Below, one piece after another: positions 25,845 to 35,917 of a DNA stretch of 64,000 nt. Source of the stretch: an uncultured Bacteroidales bacterium (GTDB lineage Bacteria > Bacteroidota > Bacteroidia > Bacteroidales > Muribaculaceae). Within the stretch, counting starts at the first letter, position 1. Each line of letters opens with the position of its first letter. The stretch lies in contig CAMKGM010000002.1 of the NCBI GenBank assembly GCA_946412245.1, forward strand, positions 22,717 through 86,716, given 5' to 3'. A model generated the notes under the pieces. It did no database searches, was not told the origin of the DNA, and saw only the letters and a list, made by a program, of their open reading frames with translations. The translations under genes were made by a program, and so were the position numbers.

Positions 25845-26624
25845 ATGGCTTATAATACAAACAGGAGCGGCTCGTTTTTCAGCTCGATGCCGGTAGTGGT
25901 GAAGAACCTTTTGATCATCAATGTGCTCGTGTGGCTTGCCACGATGGTGCTCAAGGCACGCGGCATAGTTGACCTGAACGATACGCTGGCTCTGCACTAT
26001 TGGCGAGCCGACGATTTCTTGCCCACGCAGTTCTTTACTTACATGTTCATGCACGACTCGAGCAGTTGGCAGAGCGGACTGATTCATTTGTTCTGCAATA
26101 TGTTCAACTTGTGGATGTTCGGCACCTTGCTGGAGCGCGTGTTCGGCACCAAGCGTTTTCTGTTCTACTATGTGATGTGTGGACTGGGTGCGGCATTTGT
26201 GCAAGAGATTGTGTGGCAACTGACCTGGACGGGCGATTTCTTTGCCAACATTCAAGCAGGCGGCACTCACATTGGCGCCGACGAGGCCGAGATGCTCTAT
26301 CGGAGCGGTCAGCTCAATCACCTGGTGCCCAGTTTCTACAATATGCTCATCACGGTGGGAGCCTCGGGAGCGGTGTTTGGCTTGCTACTCGCCTTTGGCA
26401 TGACGTTCCCCAATATGCGCATGTACATTATTCCCTTCCCGTTCCCCATCAAGGCCAAGTGGATGGTGATAGGTTACGGTGCGATTGAGTTGTTCCTGGG
26501 AGTGTCGCACACGATGAGCAGTGTAGCGCACTATGCCCACTTGGGTGGCATGCTGTTTGGCATCGTGATATTGCTGTACTGGAAAAAGAAAGGAATCTTG
26601 AACAATAGTAGCTCATGGCAATAG
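25845..26624 (+). CDS. Rhomboid family intramembrane serine protease (first)
   Basis: 259 residues, about six membrane helices. The catalytic serine is in VGASGAVFGLLLAFGM (about residue 173), and the histidine in SVAHYAHLGGMLFGIVIL (about 232); HLFCNMFNLWMFGTLLERVF is the conserved L1/TM2 region. Rhomboids cut membrane proteins within or next to their transmembrane segments; the substrate is unknown. The next gene, a second rhomboid, overlaps its end by 10 bp, so the two are translationally coupled. Confidence 0.94.
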   Translation: MAYNTNRSGSFFSSMPVVVKNLLIINVLVWLATMVLKARGIVDLNDTLALHYWRADDFLPTQFFTYMFMHDSSSWQSGLIHLFCNMFNLWMFGTLLERVFGTKRFLFYYVMCGLGAAFVQEIVWQLTWTGDFFANIQAGGTHIGADEAEMLYRSGQLNHLVPSFYNMLITVGASGAVFGLLLAFGMTFPNMRMYIIPFPFPIKAKWMVIGYGAIELFLGVSHTMSSVAHYAHLGGMLFGIVILLYWKKKGILNNSSSWQ

Positions 26625-27508
26625 TTGACGAACTCAAGCAGCGTTTTCGCGCGGGGTCTATTCTTGTGCGGATTATATATATTAATGTGGCGATTTTTCT
26701 CGCATTGAGAATCGCCGCGTTGCTTGCGTTGTTCTTCAACGTTACGGCGCTGGAGGTGGTTCAGTGGGTTGAGGTTCCCAGCGGAGAGTTGCTGCTCAGG
26801 CGTCCGTGGACGTTGTTTACCTATATGTTCTCGCACTACGACCTGCTGCACATACTGTTCAATATGTTGTGGCTCTACTGGTTGGGTCGCATCTTTATGG
26901 AATATTTCACAGCCAAGCAACTGGGTGCGCTCTATGTGCTGGGCGGGCTCATGGGTGCCGCGCTGTTTTGGGTGGCCTACGCCGTGTTGCCGTATTTCGA
27001 CGGCAAGATGGGCTTGCTCATAGGCGCCTCGGCCTCGGTCATGGCCATCGTAGTGGCGGTGGCGGTGTATGTTCCGCATTATCAGATTAACCTGCTGTTT
27101 CTGGGTGCGGTGTCGCTCAAGTGGGTAGCCATCATCACGGTGGTGATAGACCTGCTGAGCGTGGGCGATGGCAACCTGGGCGGCCAAGTGGCACACTTGG
27201 GCGGAGCCCTGATGGGAGTACTGTTCGGCCTGCTGATGCGCAAGGGTCATGACTGCACTGCGTGGCTCAACCGCTCGATTGACGCGCTGGTGTCGCTGTT
27301 CAGTAGCAAGCGCGGTCCCAAAATGCCGCGTCAGCCTAAGCAGCAGAAGCAGGCGGCGCCTCGTTCGCAAGAAACCCGCAAAACGGCCACATCGGTTCCT
27401 GATGAGGACGAGATTGACAAGATACTGGACAAACTCAAGCAGTCGGGTTACGGTGCGTTGAGCGACGAGGAAAAGGAACGATTGTTTATGGCATCAAGAA
27501 AGCGTTGA
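26615..27508 (+). CDS. Rhomboid family intramembrane serine protease (second) with C-terminal tail
   Basis: 297 residues. The catalytic serine is in LLIGASASVMAIVVAVA (about residue 138) and the histidine in QVAHLGGALMGVLFGL (about 192). After the membrane core comes a basic linker and a C-terminal acidic module, DEIDKILDKLKQSGYGALSD, seen on many Bacteroidetes rhomboids. It starts within the first rhomboid gene. Whether the pair form a heteromer or have separate substrates cannot be told. Confidence 0.93.
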   Translation: MAIVDELKQRFRAGSILVRIIYINVAIFLALRIAALLALFFNVTALEVVQWVEVPSGELLLRRPWTLFTYMFSHYDLLHILFNMLWLYWLGRIFMEYFTAKQLGALYVLGGLMGAALFWVAYAVLPYFDGKMGLLIGASASVMAIVVAVAVYVPHYQINLLFLGAVSLKWVAIITVVIDLLSVGDGNLGGQVAHLGGALMGVLFGLLMRKGHDCTAWLNRSIDALVSLFSSKRGPKMPRQPKQQKQAAPRSQETRKTATSVPDEDEIDKILDKLKQSGYGALSDEEKERLFMASRKR

Positions 27509-27510
27509 CG

Positions 27511-28665
27511 ATGGAAGAAAGAAAGAAAAGCAAACTCAGACGCATAGTCAAGGTGGTGTGCATCATCGCTACCATCTTCATCTCGGCATTGCTGGTGCTC
27601 TCGGCCTACGGAGGACTGGTCGACCCCACCAAGACCTCGATTTTCGCTTTCATTACACTCACTTTCCCGTTCTTGCTGGGACTGACGCTGTTCATCGCGT
27701 TCTTGTGGTTCATTGTGCTGCGCTGGCGCGTGGCACTGATTCCGCTGGTGGCTGTCGCCGTTTCGTGGCCCGCGGTGCGCACGGTGAGCCCGCTGAACAT
27801 CACCTCACACAAGATAACGGCTCGTGAAGACTCAACTAAATTCACCGTGCTGAGTTATAATGTGATGAACTTTGAGAAGAAGAACGCGCTGACCCACTTT
27901 GAGGGCGCTCGCACCCTGCAGTACATCATGGAGAGCAATGCCGATGTGGTGATGTTGCAAGAGGGTTCCTTGTCGATTGACATCAATAACTTGCCGCTGC
28001 TCAAGCCCTATATGAAAGAGTTCAAGAAGCGCTATCCCTATCGCTCGCATGGCTATCACGACCAGGTGATACTGTCCAAGCACCCTTACACGGCTGTCGA
28101 GGACTCGACCATCAAGGAGGGCTTCGCCTCGCCCGACGAACCGCTGAGTATGTATCATTTCTATGCGCGTGCCTACGATGTTCTCGTGCCCGGCCACACC
28201 GTCAGGTTCATCAATTTGCACCTGTCGTCGATGATGCTCTCGCAAGAAGATGTGAAGGCCTACGTCGACATCACCAACCTCAACGACCAGCCCACCCGGC
28301 GCGAGCTCTCGACCATGCGCTACTCTGTGATGACCAAGATAAGCCTCGCCTTCAAGAAGCACGCTCAAGAGGCACGCATCATCAGGCACGTGATTGACCA
28401 GAGCGGTGAGAATGTGATTGTGTGCGGTGACTTCAACGATGTGCCCATGTCGTTCACTTACCGCACCATCAAGGGCGACGACATGCGCGATGCTTATAGC
28501 GACTGCGCCTTCGGGCCGGTGAACACCTTCCGCGACAATCGTCTCTACTTCAAGATTGACCACATATTGTATCGCGGCGACATGAAAGCCGTTGACTGCC
28601 GGGTGGACAAGAAAGGCGATAGCGACCACTATCCGCAAATTGCAACCTTCGTCTGGAAAAACTAA
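27511..28665 (+). CDS. Endonuclease/exonuclease/phosphatase family membrane protein
   Basis: 384 residues from the ATG at 27511; a TTG two codons earlier overlaps the upstream stop. The N-terminus has two or three membrane helices (about 10-35, 40-65, 70-85). The rest is the EEP fold: FTVLSYNVMNF, DVVMLQEGS, VRFINLHLSS, VIVCGDFNDVP and the final GDSDHYPQ catalytic loop. It probably acts on a phosphodiester or phospholipid head group on the periplasmic side. It follows the rhomboid pair by 2 bp, so all three may be one operon. Confidence 0.9.
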   Translation: MEERKKSKLRRIVKVVCIIATIFISALLVLSAYGGLVDPTKTSIFAFITLTFPFLLGLTLFIAFLWFIVLRWRVALIPLVAVAVSWPAVRTVSPLNITSHKITAREDSTKFTVLSYNVMNFEKKNALTHFEGARTLQYIMESNADVVMLQEGSLSIDINNLPLLKPYMKEFKKRYPYRSHGYHDQVILSKHPYTAVEDSTIKEGFASPDEPLSMYHFYARAYDVLVPGHTVRFINLHLSSMMLSQEDVKAYVDITNLNDQPTRRELSTMRYSVMTKISLAFKKHAQEARIIRHVIDQSGENVIVCGDFNDVPMSFTYRTIKGDDMRDAYSDCAFGPVNTFRDNRLYFKIDHILYRGDMKAVDCRVDKKGDSDHYPQIATFVWKN

Positions 28666-28689
28666 TTAATAATCAATATACCGTTATCT

Positions 28690-30810
28690 ATGAAACGAAT
28701 TGTATCACTCGCCGTTATCGTTGCCTGCTTCACATTGCTGGCAACCGGCGCAAAAAAGAAGAATGTGAAAGCTAACGAAAACCCCTTCCTGGCCCCCTAT
28801 GCCTACAAGTATGAGATTCCTCCTTTCGAGAGAATCAAACTCTCGCACTACTTGCCCGCTCTGCAAGCCGGCATTGAGCAGCAAAACAAGGAGATTGCCG
28901 ATATTGTGAACAATCCGGCAACACCCACGTTTGAGAACACCGTGCTGGCGCTGGATAACAGCGGCGAGATTCTCTCAAAGGTGGGCGGCGTGTTCTTTGC
29001 GTTGAGCGAGAGCGATGCCACACCCGAGATGCAGGAGCTGGCCGAGAAACTCTCGCCCATGTTCACTGCACAGAGCGATGAGATGTATATGAACTTGGGG
29101 CTGTTCCGCAAAATCAAGGCTGTCTATGACAATGCCGATGCGCTAGGACTGAACTATGTTCAGAAACGACTCACTGAGAAGTACTACAAGCGCTTTGTGC
29201 GCAACGGCGCACTGCTTTCGCCCGCCTTGCAAGACACGCTCAAGGCCATCAACTCGCGCCTGGCTACCGTACAGCTTGCCTTTGGCAACAACATCATGCA
29301 CGAGATTGCCAACAATGTGATTTACGTTGACGACGCGGCCCGCCTGTCAGGACTCTCGCAGTCGACTATCGACGACGCTGCCGCACTGGCCGCCAAGAAC
29401 GGACAACCCGGCAAGTGGGCGTTCACCGCAACTGCCGCCACTCGCCTGGCTGTGCTCACCAACGCCGACAACCGCGAACTGCGCAAGCAGATGTATGAAA
29501 CCTACACCAACACCGCCAGCCGTGCCAATGAGTGGGACAACAGCAAGAATATCAATGAAATTCTGCAATTGCGTCAGCGCAAGGCTAAATTGCTGGGATT
29601 CGACACCTTTGCCGACTATGCGACCGACCCCGTGATGGCCAAGACCGTGAATGCCGCTGAGGAACTGCTGCTCCAAATCTGGTGGCCTGCCATCAAGAAG
29701 GTGGACGAGGAAGTGGCCGACATGCAGAAGTATGCCACCGCCCATGGTGCCAACTTCACCATTGCCCCCTGGGACTATTACTACTATGCCGCCAAGGTTA
29801 AGGCCGAGCGCTACGCCTTCAGCGAGGACGATGTGCGTCCCTACTTTGAGCTCAATAGCGTGGTCAAGAATGGTTTGTTCTATATTGCTAACAAGCTCTA
29901 CGGCCTCACCTTCACTGAGATGAAGGATGCGCCCAAATATAACCCCGAGGTGACTGTCTATGATGTGAAAGATGCCCAGGGCAAGCACATCGCCGTGTTC
30001 ATGACCGACTACTATCCCCGTGCTACCAAGGCTCAGGGCGCATGGATGAACGAGATGCTCACCGAGTATAACTACAACGGAACGAGCGTGCGTCCCATCG
30101 TGTATAACGTGGGTAGCTTCACTCCTCCCACCAAGAACACTCCCTCGCTGCTCACCCTTGACGAGGTCGAGACCGCTTTCCATGAGTTTGGCCACGCACT
30201 GCACGGCATGATTACCACCGCACCGTTCCGCGGCATTGCCGGCACCAATGTTGACCGTGACTTGGTAGAGATGCCCTCGCAGCTCAACGAGCACTGGGCT
30301 TATGTGCCTGAGGTGCTCAAGAACTATGCCCGCCACTACAAGACCGGCGAGGTTATTCCTCAAGAATTGCTCGACAAGATTTTGGCTTCTCGCAAGTTTA
30401 ACCAGGGCTTTATGACCACCGAGCTGGTGGGAGCTGCTCTGCTCGACATCGAGTGGCACAAACTTGACTGGTGCAAAGACATTGACGTGAAGGGCTTTGA
30501 GAACTATGTCTCGAAGAAACTGCACAAACCCGCTATGGTTGAGTATCGCTACCGCAGCCCCTACTTCAAGCACATCTTCGACAGCGACCAGTATGCCACG
30601 GGTTACTACACCTATCTGTGGTCGCAAGTGCTGGAGGCCGATGCTTGGGAACGCTTTGCTCCCGATCCCATGAACAAGCAGACGGCTGCCGACTATCGTC
30701 GTTACATTTTGGAAGCCGGCGACACCGACGACGCCATGACCCTCTACAAGAAGTTCCGCGGTCAGGAGCCCGATGCCGATGCACTGCTGCGCAACCGTGG
30801 CCTGAAGTAA
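28690..30810 (+). CDS. M3 family metallopeptidase (peptidyl-dipeptidase Dcp-like)
   Basis: 706 residues with a signal peptide (MKRIVSLAVIVACFTLLATG), so periplasmic. The zinc motif is AFHEFGHALHGM (about residues 495-506), and downstream are the MPSQLNEHWAY glutamate segment and YRYRSPYFKHIF. Oligopeptides are its likely substrates. The length agrees with Dcp (about 680) plus signal. It begins 24 bp after the EEP gene. A hairpin lies downstream at 30889-30919. Confidence 0.94.
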   Translation: MKRIVSLAVIVACFTLLATGAKKKNVKANENPFLAPYAYKYEIPPFERIKLSHYLPALQAGIEQQNKEIADIVNNPATPTFENTVLALDNSGEILSKVGGVFFALSESDATPEMQELAEKLSPMFTAQSDEMYMNLGLFRKIKAVYDNADALGLNYVQKRLTEKYYKRFVRNGALLSPALQDTLKAINSRLATVQLAFGNNIMHEIANNVIYVDDAARLSGLSQSTIDDAAALAAKNGQPGKWAFTATAATRLAVLTNADNRELRKQMYETYTNTASRANEWDNSKNINEILQLRQRKAKLLGFDTFADYATDPVMAKTVNAAEELLLQIWWPAIKKVDEEVADMQKYATAHGANFTIAPWDYYYYAAKVKAERYAFSEDDVRPYFELNSVVKNGLFYIANKLYGLTFTEMKDAPKYNPEVTVYDVKDAQGKHIAVFMTDYYPRATKAQGAWMNEMLTEYNYNGTSVRPIVYNVGSFTPPTKNTPSLLTLDEVETAFHEFGHALHGMITTAPFRGIAGTNVDRDLVEMPSQLNEHWAYVPEVLKNYARHYKTGEVIPQELLDKILASRKFNQGFMTTELVGAALLDIEWHKLDWCKDIDVKGFENYVSKKLHKPAMVEYRYRSPYFKHIFDSDQYATGYYTYLWSQVLEADAWERFAPDPMNKQTAADYRRYILEAGDTDDAMTLYKKFRGQEPDADALLRNRGLK

Positions 30811-30888
30811 ACAAGAGCAACCAGCAGGGGGCACTGGAGAGGTTGAAATCCCCCTAAACCTGTTGGTGCTATTGAAATAACCACTAAT

Positions 30889-30919
30889 AAGGGTGCGACC
30901 CAATCACGGCCGCACCCTT
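30889..30919 (+). terminator. Hairpin after the M3 peptidase gene
   Basis: AAGGGTGCG (30889-30897) and CGCACCCTT (30911-30919) form a perfect 9 bp stem with a 13-nt loop. The following T run is weak (TTG then TAG), so termination may be partial. A second small inverted repeat TTGCCG/CGGCAA lies at 30976-30991. Confidence 0.55.
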
Positions 30920-31018
30920 GTAGTGTAGATTTATCGGCAAGTTTCAATAATAAGCAGGTGAGTAAATAGTGGTTTTTGCCGATAACGGCAAGAAATGGAG
31001 GTTTAAAAGCAATCTGTT

Positions 31019-31049
31019 TTGTTAGTTCAAGATGTTTTTCCTAAATTTG
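31019..31049 (+). promoter_or_regulatory. Promoter of the LRR-dockerin gene
   Basis: TTG at 31019-31021, 20 bp spacer, TAAATTTG at 31042-31049. It gives a leader of about 75 nt before the ATG at 31131. The stretch 30811-31130 has no other gene. Confidence 0.6.
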
Positions 31050-31130
31050 TAATCGATTGTTAGGCAATCATCAGCAATCATGAGTTTGGTGATTATTTAA
31101 TCGGAACAAGAACTGCAAAAAATATATCGC

Positions 31131-33797
31131 ATGAAACGAATTATTACTTTAATGGCTCTGGTGCTGGCGGTCATGGTGCATGCTGCTGCAGCCACCTACT
31201 ATGGTTTTTATTTGGGAGGTGTGAAAGTGACCAGTGACAACTGCAACAACATCACCGGTAGCAACATCACCGCTTATGGCTCGACTTATCCGTATTCGGC
31301 GGTGTATGACCCTTCGACCAAGACGCTGACGCTGAACAATGTGTCAATTGAACGCTCGGGAAGCTACAATCGCGCGATACTTAACGAATCGTGTGCCGGG
31401 CTTACGGTTGTGTTTGAGGGGGGAAACCGGATGGAGGCTGAGGATTCGTCGCCCCTGAGGTTTAACGCTGCCACTACCATCACTTCGCCTAATGGTTATG
31501 TGACTGTTTCAGGCGGCTCAGAAGATGCCATCACAGTGGGTAGCGGAGCGTCGCTCACCATCACAGACGCGATGATTAGAGTCTATTCCTATTCGCACGG
31601 CATCATAGGCGACACGGGCAATGAAACGCTCGTTATCAGAGAGTCGAACGTTGATGTCAAGTGCGAGAATGATGATTATAATTCGCTTCGAGATTTTAAG
31701 TCGCTGTCAGTGAATAGTTCGCGTGTTTCGCTCAGAACATCCAGGCTTGCTCCGGCAGTTGTCAATCTCAAGGCTTTCACGATGTCGGGCGACCGAATGT
31801 GCACACTGATGCAGACCTTTGACGCGCAGAAGAAAACCTTTGTTTTTCCGGGTGGTGGAACCAGTTACTACGGCTACATCGCGCCGGCCGTCGCCTTTAG
31901 TGACCGCAGTGTGTTCCCTGACGAGAACTTCGCCAATGAGCTCTCGCCACCGTCGGGTCTCATCCTTGATGACTACAAGATGCAATACATCGTCTTGCCC
32001 TCGAAGCACCATGCCGGCACAGCAGGTGGTCAATGGAAGATTTTAGGTCCTCTCTCCAAGAACATCTACTCGCTCAAGGGGATTGAATATGTCACCGACC
32101 TTCAGGAACTGTATTGCGATAGCCTCCAGCTCACCAGTCTTGATCTGAGTGCCAACACCAAGTTGAAAACCCTGTGGTGCTCGGTCAACAAGCTCACCAC
32201 GCTCACGCTGCCCGACAGCAATTTGCTCACCACACTCCATTGCGACCATAACCGGCTCACTTCGCTTGACTTGAGCAAGTACATCATGCTGGAAGATTTG
32301 CGCTGCAACTCCAACCCGCTCACAACGCTCAACATCACGGCTTCGCGCTTTCACCTGGCCTCGTTGCGTTGCGACAGTTGCAACTTGAGCTCGCTTGATT
32401 TGTCGCAACACGTCATCTTGAAGACACTGCGCTGCAACGATAACAAGCTGAAGAGCCTCAGTCTGCCCAACAGTGAATCGCTGCTGGAATATATGGACTG
32501 CAGCAATAATCAGCTCACGACACTCAACGTAACGGGTACGAAATTTCTTCAGGACCTCAATTGCAGCAATAATCAGCTCACGACACTCGCAACCTATAAT
32601 TTACCACAACTCACCAAACTGCAGTGCCAGAACAACCGCATAGCGAGTTTGGATTTGACCAAAAACTCCGAGCTTGTGGAGCTTGATTGCTCGAACAATC
32701 AGTTAACAACGCTCAACTTCACATGGTGCACAAAACTGGGCAACACCATTAAATGCTATGGCAATCAAATCACGGGCGACGGCATGACTCAGCTGGTGGA
32801 GAGTCTGCCTAACTCGCCCTATACGAGCAACCTCTTCTTCGCGAATCATCAGGATCCGAACGAGGGCAATAGTGCCAAAGCCTTGCAAGTCACTAACGCT
32901 AAAGCTAAAAGGTGGAACCTTTGTCACCTGCTGCCCAAAGACACTGAATACACCGCCATTGAACTCGAATGCTATCCTACCGGCGTGACTATCGCGGGCC
33001 ATCCCATCTCGGCGTGTTATTGTGGCTATATTGGCCAAAAGGACCTGTCTCCCCTTTTTGACGAGTTGAGCGGGACAGTGAAATACAATCCCCAAGCTTA
33101 TATTCTCACGCTCGACAATGCCACCATCACACATCCCAACCGTGGCATTGATGTGGGGAAAGAGTTCACGGTGTTTATCATAAAACTGAAGGGAACCAAT
33201 GCAATCAACCACTCTTCGTCGGGTGGCATAGCTATCAATTTGCACAATGTAGTCAATCATTATATTAATGGAGATGGCACGCTAAACATCAGTGTACCTG
33301 ACGGGACAACGGCATCTGCCGCCATTTATCTCGAGAATTACACCGAAGCAACTAACCACAGGCTGCACATCGAAGACTGCACCATGAATGTGAGCGGCCG
33401 TGCCGAGATTCTTGAAATTGATGGCAACAACAACCTCACAATCGACAATGCCACTTTGCGCATGTCGAACGGCAGCATCTCTGTGGGTAATAATGTGGAA
33501 CTCGTCGACTGTTACATCAGCAAGCCCGCAGGTGGCCATATAGTGGGAGGCAGTTTGTGTGCGGCAGGTTCAAATAGCTATTTCACCGGCGAGATTGAGA
33601 TATTGCCGGGCGCCGGATTCATCAAGGGCGATGTGAATGGCGACGGTGCTGTGAACGTGAGTGATGTCACCGCGCTGGTCAACATGATTCTAGGCACTCT
33701 GCCCAAGGACGAGGCGCGTGCCGATGTGAATGGCGACGGAGTCGTGAATGTGAGCGATGTCACTGCTTTGGTCAACATCATCTTGGGCGTTAGCTAG
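31131..33797 (+). CDS. Leucine-rich repeat surface protein with C-terminal dockerin
   Basis: 888 residues. Signal peptide MKRIITLMALVLAVMVHAAA. Residues ~22-250 are a beta-rich carbohydrate-like or parallel-helix region (TKTLTLNNVSIERSGSYNRA). Residues ~325-560 are internalin-like repeats, LxxLxCxxNxLxxLDLS (LTSLDLSANTKLKTLWCSVN and similar). A second beta-helix-like part follows (about 640-825). Residues ~832-888 are a dockerin dyad, GDVNGDGAVNVSDVTALVNM and ADVNGDGVVNVSDVTALVNI. The same beta module appears at both ends of the LRR block. Likely exported and docked to another protein. Confidence 0.9.
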   Translation: MKRIITLMALVLAVMVHAAAATYYGFYLGGVKVTSDNCNNITGSNITAYGSTYPYSAVYDPSTKTLTLNNVSIERSGSYNRAILNESCAGLTVVFEGGNRMEAEDSSPLRFNAATTITSPNGYVTVSGGSEDAITVGSGASLTITDAMIRVYSYSHGIIGDTGNETLVIRESNVDVKCENDDYNSLRDFKSLSVNSSRVSLRTSRLAPAVVNLKAFTMSGDRMCTLMQTFDAQKKTFVFPGGGTSYYGYIAPAVAFSDRSVFPDENFANELSPPSGLILDDYKMQYIVLPSKHHAGTAGGQWKILGPLSKNIYSLKGIEYVTDLQELYCDSLQLTSLDLSANTKLKTLWCSVNKLTTLTLPDSNLLTTLHCDHNRLTSLDLSKYIMLEDLRCNSNPLTTLNITASRFHLASLRCDSCNLSSLDLSQHVILKTLRCNDNKLKSLSLPNSESLLEYMDCSNNQLTTLNVTGTKFLQDLNCSNNQLTTLATYNLPQLTKLQCQNNRIASLDLTKNSELVELDCSNNQLTTLNFTWCTKLGNTIKCYGNQITGDGMTQLVESLPNSPYTSNLFFANHQDPNEGNSAKALQVTNAKAKRWNLCHLLPKDTEYTAIELECYPTGVTIAGHPISACYCGYIGQKDLSPLFDELSGTVKYNPQAYILTLDNATITHPNRGIDVGKEFTVFIIKLKGTNAINHSSSGGIAINLHNVVNHYINGDGTLNISVPDGTTASAAIYLENYTEATNHRLHIEDCTMNVSGRAEILEIDGNNNLTIDNATLRMSNGSISVGNNVELVDCYISKPAGGHIVGGSLCAAGSNSYFTGEIEILPGAGFIKGDVNGDGAVNVSDVTALVNMILGTLPKDEARADVNGDGVVNVSDVTALVNIILGVS

Positions 33798-33901
33798 TTT
33801 TTTTAGGGATGTTTTTCCACTCTTTAAGATTTGGTGACTACTTCCCAATGCCCCAAATTAAATCGCTAATTTTGCATGGAAATTAAATGTGTTAAATCAA
33901 T

Positions 33902-35728
33902 ATGAAACGGATATTTGCTTTAATCTCCCTTTGTGTGCTTGCGATTGCTGCATCGGTGCCGTGTGAGGCACAGTATAGCCGCGGCATGAACCGCCACTAC
34001 AACAACTCAAGAAACCGCTCCTACGCCGACATTGTCGAGATTTTTGTCTCGTCGCCCGGCGAGTTGGAGAGTCGCATGCCCAAGGATATGTATAACCGCG
34101 TGCGACTGTTGCGCGTTGAGGGTTCGCTTAATGATAAGGACCTGAAGTTCATCACCAAACTTGCAAAGCGCAGCAAGGTGGTGAATGAGTCAGACAAGGA
34201 GGTTGACAATTATCTGGACGTAGACCTGGAGCGTGCGCGCGTGAGCGAAAAGAGTCTGTTTGGGAGCAGCCAAGATGTGTTGCCGAGCAGTGCTTTTGAG
34301 TATGCCAGCCACTTGCGCTCGGTGGTGTTGCCGGAGCGGCTCAAGCGCATCGGTTCATCGGCCTTTCATTTGTGTTATGACCTGGAGGAGGTGATTATGC
34401 CGCCGCAAGTGATGGAACTGGGCGACTATGCCTTTGAGGGCTGTAGCCGATTGCACTACTTCATGGTGCCCACTATGCTCGAGGAGATAGGGCAGGAGTG
34501 CTTCAGTGGCTGTGAGGCATTGCGTCAGTTTCAGTTGCCCTCGACCATGCGTCGCATCGGTAAGCAGGCTTTTGACAAAAGCGCAGTGGTGGAATTGCGC
34601 ATCCCCGCTTATTGCGAGATTGAAGAGGGCGGACTGGGCTACATGAGTCAGTTACAAGCTATTGAGGTGGCTCAAGGCAACAACAACTTCAGTTCCATTG
34701 ACCGTGCACTCTATGACCGCGACGGGCGCACACTGCTGCTCTATCCGGCGGCACGCACCGGCGAGTGCCGCTTGCCAAGCGGACTGGAGGCCATTGCCCC
34801 GAAGGCTTTCTATAAAAGCAAGGTGAGCGCTGTTGATGTGCCGGCCTCAGTGACTTGGTTGGGCGAGTCGGCGTTCGAGGGTAGCGAAAAACTCACAAGC
34901 ATTTGGTTGCCCGACGGCGTGACCGAATTGCCCGTCAAGGTGTTCAGCGACTGCGTGTCGCTACGCGATATAGAGATGGGTGCCATCAGCAAGATGGGCG
35001 CTAATGCTTTTTATAACTGCAAGTCGTTGCAATCGTTCACGCTTGCGGGTCCCATTACCGCGGTGCCTGCATGCGCATTTGAGTACTGTAGGGCCTTGAG
35101 CCGTGTAGAACTGCCGAGTAGCGTCACCGGTATAGGCGAGAAAGCATTTCATGAATGCAACGCGTTGCGTTCCATCGACATGGGTGGTTCTGTTACAAAT
35201 TTGGGCAAGCAAGTGTTTGATCGGTGCTTCGCTCTGGAGCAAATTGACTTGCCGCAGGGTGTCACATCCATTCCTGAGAAACTGTTCTTTGAGTGCAAGG
35301 CGCTCAGGTCGGTAACGATGGGCTCGCAGGTGCGCAGCATCGGCAAGGAGGCGTTTCGCCGTTGCCAGAGTCTGATGAGTGTTGAAGTGCCGTCGTCGGT
35401 AAGCGTCATTGATAAAGAGACTTTCCGCGAATGCACGGCCCTGACAACGATCACTCTGAACGAGGGGCTACAGTCAATTGGCGACAATGCGCTACGCGAG
35501 ACCGCCATTCAGCAGTTGGTGCTCCCCTCAACAGTGAGGCAGCTTGGCAAGAAAATAACTGAAAAATGCAAGAGCCTGCAGCGCATTGATTGTTATGCCG
35601 CCGTGCCGCCCGAACTCCCTGCGGTGAGCAGCGACAAGGTGCAAGTGTGCGTTCCCGCGGCGTCGGTTGAAGCCTATAAGAGTGCCAATAACTGGAAGAA
35701 GTTCAAATCGCTCAACCCCCTCCCATAA
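33902..35728 (+). CDS. BspA-family leucine-rich repeat protein without dockerin
   Basis: 608 residues. Signal peptide MKRIFALISLCVLAIAASVP. After a ~110-residue N-domain come about 18 BspA (LRR_5) repeats, for example LKRIGSSAFHLCYDLEEVIM, VTNLGKQVFDRCFALEQIDL and VSVIDKETFRECTALTTITL, ending in the cap VCVPAASVEAYKSANNWKKF. Members are surface adhesins. Unlike its upstream neighbour it has no dockerin and no obvious sorting signal. A TAATTTTG element is at 33867-33874. Confidence 0.9.
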   Translation: MKRIFALISLCVLAIAASVPCEAQYSRGMNRHYNNSRNRSYADIVEIFVSSPGELESRMPKDMYNRVRLLRVEGSLNDKDLKFITKLAKRSKVVNESDKEVDNYLDVDLERARVSEKSLFGSSQDVLPSSAFEYASHLRSVVLPERLKRIGSSAFHLCYDLEEVIMPPQVMELGDYAFEGCSRLHYFMVPTMLEEIGQECFSGCEALRQFQLPSTMRRIGKQAFDKSAVVELRIPAYCEIEEGGLGYMSQLQAIEVAQGNNNFSSIDRALYDRDGRTLLLYPAARTGECRLPSGLEAIAPKAFYKSKVSAVDVPASVTWLGESAFEGSEKLTSIWLPDGVTELPVKVFSDCVSLRDIEMGAISKMGANAFYNCKSLQSFTLAGPITAVPACAFEYCRALSRVELPSSVTGIGEKAFHECNALRSIDMGGSVTNLGKQVFDRCFALEQIDLPQGVTSIPEKLFFECKALRSVTMGSQVRSIGKEAFRRCQSLMSVEVPSSVSVIDKETFRECTALTTITLNEGLQSIGDNALRETAIQQLVLPSTVRQLGKKITEKCKSLQRIDCYAAVPPELPAVSSDKVQVCVPAASVEAYKSANNWKKFKSLNPLP

Positions 35729-35760
35729 AAAGATTGATATCATCAAGGGTGGGTACAAAG

Positions 35761-35917
35761 GTAAAAGTGTCCATAAGTGGGTGTTTTTACCCAGTTATGG
35801 CAAGGTTTAGTGTTGTAAAAGTGTCCATAAGTGGGTGTTTTTACCCAGTTATGGCAAGGTTTGTGGTTGTAAAAGTGTCCGTAAGTGGGTGTTTTTATCC
35901 AGTTATGGCAAGGTTTT
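35761..35917. repeat. Three tandem copies of a 54 bp hairpin unit
   Basis: Units begin at 35761, 35815 and 35869, each starting GTAAAAGTGTCC. Each contains a 12 bp inverted repeat around a GTTTTT loop with one G-G mismatch (left arm CCATAAGTGGGT, right arm ACCCAGTTATGG). Copies 1 and 2 are nearly identical. Copy 3 has two changes in the arms and overlaps the end of the minus-strand kdsC gene. The array lies between convergent genes and may act as terminators. Confidence 0.85.
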
